A stretch of DNA of 9,732 nt, taken from contig CAYQQO010000022.1 of the NCBI GenBank assembly GCA_964420115.1, positions 1-9,732 on the forward strand. The letters are read 5' to 3'. The stretch's first letter is position 1. Every line of letters starts with the position of its first letter. The notes beneath the pieces are model-generated. The model was not told the DNA's origin, searched no databases, and saw only the letters and a list, made by a program, of their open reading frames with translations. This document shows positions 7,685 to 9,732 of this stretch, one piece after another. Source of the DNA: CAYQQO01 sp964420115. Lineage in GTDB: Bacteria; Patescibacteriota; Minisyncoccia; Portnoybacterales; UBA2143. The translations under genes and the position numbers were made by a program.

Positions 7685-7913
7685 TACTTAATCGTTCCCA
7701 GCTGGATTGCGACGAAATATTCTATACTCTCAACACCGACATAACGATGACCCTCCTCGGTAAAAAGAAGCGGAGTTTGTTCTTGACCCTCCAGAAGCTT
7801 AAAAGGAGCAATCCACCTAATCTTAATACCCGACAATGACTCCAATGCTTCCTGGACCCGACGATTCTGTTCTTTGTCTAGACAAAAATAGACGATAACT
7901 TTTTTTTAGTCAT
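7684..7913 (-). CDS. Small thioredoxin/glutaredoxin-fold-like protein needing a -1 frameshift
   Basis: From the ATG at 7913, the zero frame gives only MTKKKLSSIFV before a TAG. After a -1 shift at the A-run it reads MTKKKVIVYFCLDKEQ, then continues open to a TAA at 7684-7686, for 76 residues. The shifted protein looks real. It has a beta strand (KVIVYFC, 5-11), an amphipathic helix (KEQNRRVQEALESL, 14-27), a strand (IKIRWIAP, 30-37), then TPLLFTEEGHRYVGVESIEYFV (47-68), which resembles the cis-Pro strand and final helix of glutaredoxins. There is no CxxC pair; only Cys11 is present. The family is a guess from pattern. The -1 frame has an in-frame TAA directly before the A-run and no start there, so it cannot be expressed alone from a nearby start. 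A near-perfect Shine-Dalgarno site and a consensus promoter precede the gene. It may be programmed frameshifting, transcript slippage, a recent one-base deletion (nine As would restore the frame) or an assembly error. Hand-counted G+C is about 41 percent, like its neighbours. Confidence 0.6.
7899..7905 (-). promoter_or_regulatory. Candidate -1 ribosomal frameshift site (A AAA AAG)
   Basis: The minus strand reads eight As then G, in the zero-frame phase AAA AAA AAG. The last seven bases are therefore A AAA AAG in the same phase as the E. coli dnaX slippery heptamer. Slipping back one base here joins the start codon to the longer downstream frame. A 14-base perfect palindrome (7873-7886, TTTGTCTAGACAAA) begins 12 bases downstream and contains the zero-frame TAG; its stem would be weak. 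Confidence 0.5.
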
Positions 7914-7920
7914 CAGCTAT

Positions 7921-7928
7921 CCCTCCTT
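7921..7928 (-). promoter_or_regulatory. Near-perfect Shine-Dalgarno site of the frameshifted small gene
   Basis: AAGGAGGG lies 7 bases before the ATG at 7913. It is by far the best ribosome binding site in the window; the neighbouring genes have weak or no such site. This argues that the ATG at 7913 is truly used, and hence that the short MTKKK frame is translated. It lies 15 bases upstream of the slippery heptamer, so it could also stimulate shifting, as the internal SD does in dnaX, where the spacing is shorter. Confidence 0.8.
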
Positions 7929-7945
7929 AGCTTGTCAGAGTTATT

Positions 7946-7973
7946 ATTATCCCTTCCAAAAGCACTTTGTCAA
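7946..7973 (-). promoter_or_regulatory. Sigma70-like promoter between argS and the small gene
   Basis: TTGACA (7968-7973), a perfect -35 box, is followed after 16 bases by GATAAT (7946-7951), five of six matches to the -10 consensus. The overlapping TAATAA at 18 bases is an alternative -10. It starts within 10 bases of the argS stop and would start transcription about 25 bases before the AUG of the small gene. It probably also drives ileS and the genes after it. Confidence 0.65.
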
Positions 7974-7978
7974 AGAAC

Positions 7979-9559
7979 TTACATTTTTACCAGCGCGGAA
8001 ATACCCATCAAACCAAGCGTATTTTTTAAGACAATTTGAGCCGCTTTGATCAAACCGAGCCGGGCCGAAGACAATTCTTTATTATCATCAAGCACCCGGC
8101 AGTTTTCATAAAATTTATGAAAACTGTTGGCTAATTCCAATGAATAATAGGGGAGACGCTGTACTTGAAAATCCCCTGCTGTGTCTTCAACAATTTCCGG
8201 AAGTTTTATCAATTGACGAATAAGATTTAATTCGGCGGGATGGGTCAATTTTGCCATTCTGAGCGTCAGCGAAGAATCTTGATCATTTTTTTCAAGATTC
8301 TTCAGCCGCCCGCCTTTGGCGGACTCCTTCAGAATGACAGGCAAACTTTTTTCTAAAATACTGCAAATTCTAGCATGGGCGTATTGAACATAATAGACCG
8401 GGTTTTTAGCTGATTGTTCTTTAGCTAAGTTAAGATCAAAATTCAAATGAGTATTAGGGGATTTTTGCAAAAAGAAAAATCTGACCGCGTCTTTGCCAAC
8501 TTTATCTAAAAGTTCATCCATCAAGACATAAACACCGGCTCTTTTAGACATTCTTTTTTTCTCGCCTTTTTCCAAAATTGTCACAAATTGTAAAAGTATT
8601 ATTTTAAGCTTATCTTTATGCCCCAAGGCCTCTACTCCGGCCATTAATCCCGGGATATCGCCATGATGGTCCGCCCCCCAGATATTGATAACTTTGTCAA
8701 ATTTTTTCTCTTTAAATTTATACTGGTGAAGCGCTATATCGCCAGCCAGATAAGTTTTATCCCCATCTTTTTTAACCACTACCCTATCTCTTTTATCGCC
8801 GAACTTAGTTGATTTAAACCATTCGGCCCCTCCTTTATGATAAATTAAATCCTTTTCTTTCAAAAAATTCAAGGTTTTATCCACTAAGCCAGATTGATGT
8901 AAATCTGATTCAAAAATCCAATCATCATATTTAATGCCTAGCTTGTCAGTGGTTTTTTGGATATAGTCCTTGATAATATATTTGGCCGCTATTTGGCCAG
9001 CCTTGAAAGGATCTTCTGCTTTAATTTTTTTAGCCAGCTCGTCAATATATTCTCCCTTGTAAACCACTTCTCTGTCCTTTAGAATAGAATGGCCTAAAGC
9101 CAAAATCTGCTGGCCGAAATCATTAACATAATAGGCCTTGCTTGTATTATATCCAGCTTTTTTCAAAATATTAGCCAAAGCGTCGCCATAAGGACCGCCC
9201 CGGGAATTTGCCACGGTCAATGGGCCGGTTGGATTAGCCGCAATAAATTCTACTTGGATTTTCTTGCTCTTGCCGATTTCTAAATTTCCGTAATTAGTAG
9301 TTTGTCTGATAATTTCGGCTAATTCTTCCTGCAAAGCTTTTTGAGACAAAGTGAAATTAATAAAACCAGGCCCGGCTTTTTCAACTTTATCAAATAAAGG
9401 ATTATTTTTTAATTTTTCAATTATTTTTTCTGGCTTAATTTTTACTACCAGAGCAACATTAGTAGAAAAATCGCCAAACTCCGGATTAGTCGGATGTTCT
9501 AAGGCGGCATCTGTCTTAACAATATCCTTAATTAATTCTTTTATTTTTTGGCGCAGCAT
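7979..9559 (-). CDS. argS: Arginyl-tRNA synthetase with degenerate HIGH motif
   Basis: A 526-residue class I synthetase that charges tRNA-Arg. The N-terminal Add domain ends in EHPTNPEFGDFSTNVAL (21-37). The catalytic core has VEFIAANPTGPL (103-114), where the family HIGH motif (HVGH) is replaced by TVAN at 115-118, then SRGGPYGDALANIL. YYVNDFGQQI (143-152), GADHHGD (295-301) and RMSKRAG (336-342) are as expected. The DALR anticodon-binding domain includes NPVYYVQYAHARI (386-398) and QRLPYYSLELANSFHKFYENCRVL (467-490). Residues 408-436 are encoded by a palindromic repeat, described separately. The frame is open upstream to an ATG at 9613, but 9559 is chosen: MLRQKIKEL is the family-like N-terminus, and a promoter places its predicted transcription start on this ATG, which would give a leaderless mRNA. 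ATG 9577 and 9613 are alternatives. A promoter just past its TAA stop separates it from the following genes. Confidence 0.95.
   Translation of the reverse strand: MLRQKIKELIKDIVKTDAALEHPTNPEFGDFSTNVALVVKIKPEKIIEKLKNNPLFDKVEKAGPGFINFTLSQKALQEELAEIIRQTTNYGNLEIGKSKKIQVEFIAANPTGPLTVANSRGGPYGDALANILKKAGYNTSKAYYVNDFGQQILALGHSILKDREVVYKGEYIDELAKKIKAEDPFKAGQIAAKYIIKDYIQKTTDKLGIKYDDWIFESDLHQSGLVDKTLNFLKEKDLIYHKGGAEWFKSTKFGDKRDRVVVKKDGDKTYLAGDIALHQYKFKEKKFDKVINIWGADHHGDIPGLMAGVEALGHKDKLKIILLQFVTILEKGEKKRMSKRAGVYVLMDELLDKVGKDAVRFFFLQKSPNTHLNFDLNLAKEQSAKNPVYYVQYAHARICSILEKSLPVILKESAKGGRLKNLEKNDQDSSLTLRMAKLTHPAELNLIRQLIKLPEIVEDTAGDFQVQRLPYYSLELANSFHKFYENCRVLDDNKELSSARLGLIKAAQIVLKNTLGLMGISALVKM
8253..8338 (-). 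repeat. Composite palindromic repeat inserted in the argS reading frame
   Basis: The outer arms GCCATTCTGA (8253-8262) and TCAGAATGAC (8329-8338) are inverted repeats with one mismatch. Inside are a perfect 11-base inverted repeat, GAAGAATCTTG (8271-8281) and CAAGATTCTTC (8293-8303), with an A+T-rich 11-base loop, and a short hairpin CCGCC-TTT-GGCGG (8310-8322). The ATTCTGAGCG...GAAGAATCTTG pattern and the GTCCGCCAAAGGCGG unit resemble intergenic palindromic repeats that I recall from CPR and other bacterial genomes. Here the element is read through as about 29 codons (residues 408-436, low-complexity charged sequence) between conserved parts of the DALR domain, without breaking the frame. 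Confidence 0.75.
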
Positions 9560-9565
9560 AATCAT

Positions 9566-9594
9566 ATCATAGCTCATTTTGACGCTTTTCTCAA
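9566..9594 (-). promoter_or_regulatory. Sigma70-like promoter of argS, likely leaderless
   Basis: TTGAGA (9589-9594) and TATGAT (9566-9571), each five of six matches to consensus, are separated by exactly 17 bases. Six bases after the -10 box comes the ATG at 9559, so the expected start of transcription falls on the A of this ATG. The mRNA would therefore have no 5' leader. The absence of a Shine-Dalgarno site before this ATG agrees. Confidence 0.6.
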
Positions 9595-9615
9595 TAGAAG
9601 CCGTAAACCGCATAC

Positions 9616-9658
9616 CTAAGCCATTTTTAACCCATTATTAATGGCTTAGATAAGCCAT
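9616..9658. repeat. Three alternating copies of TAAGCCAT upstream of argS
   Basis: CTAAGCCAT (9616-9624), its reverse complement ATGGCTTAG (9641-9649) and TAAGCCAT (9651-9658) form nested inverted repeats. The last two make a perfect 18-base near-palindrome, 8-base arms around GA. The set lies just upstream of the argS -35 box. It could be an operator, a hairpin ending an upstream transcript, or a remnant repeat; no T-run supports a terminator. No ORF of note is seen in the remaining bases 9659-9732 on either strand. Confidence 0.5.
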
Positions 9659-9712
9659 TTATGGATGTTTGTTCTCTATTTTGAATAGTCCACGATGATA
9701 TTCAGCATTAAG

Positions 9713-9728
9713 GATTTAACGATTTAAC
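9713..9728. repeat. Tandem GATTTAAC pair at right edge
   Basis: GATTTAAC occurs twice in direct succession at 9713-9720 and 9721-9728, followed by TTTT at the window edge. It may be the end of a longer repeat array or chance in A+T-rich DNA; the window stops too soon to tell. Confidence 0.35.
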
Positions 9729-9732
9729 TTTT

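Noticed and set aside
7528..7913. T-box riboswitch in front of ileS
   Set aside because: No recognisable T-box bulge sequence or specifier/terminator layout is visible; only two simple hairpins are seen.
346..9559. Use of UGA as a sense codon (code 25, as in Gracilibacteria)
   Set aside because: No in-frame TGA occurs in the genes. All larger genes end in TAA or TAG, which is compatible with the standard code but too few cases to prove anything.
1..9732. tRNA, rRNA, CRISPR array or transposase
   Set aside because: No cloverleaf, rRNA segment, regular direct-repeat array or transposase frame was seen on either strand by eye.

Overview
The window looks like part of a Candidate Phyla Radiation (Patescibacteria) genome, most likely Parcubacteria-like; this is inferred, with no marker gene to prove it. 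The supporting signs are an A+T-rich tightly packed genome, a short RecO, a eukaryotic-like IleRS, a single-chain GlyRS, an ArgRS with a degenerate HIGH motif, a dockerin protein, and mostly weak or absent Shine-Dalgarno sites. The standard code fits: the six larger or expected stops seen are TAA or TAG, and no in-frame TGA interrupts a gene.

Every credible gene lies on the minus strand, so transcription runs from high to low coordinates. Reading in that direction: a non-coding edge (about 9560-9732) with inverted and direct repeats and a good sigma70-like promoter whose predicted start coincides with the argS ATG; argS (7979-9559), carrying a palindromic repeat within its reading frame; a 65-base spacer with a consensus promoter and a near-perfect Shine-Dalgarno site; a small gene (7684-7913) that reads as one coherent protein only after a -1 shift at a dnaX-type A AAA AAG heptamer; a coupled 38-codon ORF with two hairpins; ileS (4099-7527), with a complete histidine-phosphatase domain inserted in its second zinc knuckle; recO (3539-4078); a single-pass membrane protein with Ig/DUF11-like extracytoplasmic repeats (1658-3529); glyS (346-1647); and the start of a membrane-anchored dockerin protein that runs off the left edge (1-327).

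The genes from ileS to the dockerin are separated by only 9 to 20 bases and probably form one operon. It joins translation (IleRS, GlyRS, with ArgRS upstream), RecFOR repair (RecO) and surface proteins. A recO-glyS linkage is also known from Firmicutes.

The strongest leads are the IleRS-histidine phosphatase chimera, the probable -1 frameshift gene with its own strong expression signals, the palindromic repeat translated inside ArgRS, and the TVAN replacement of the ArgRS HIGH motif.
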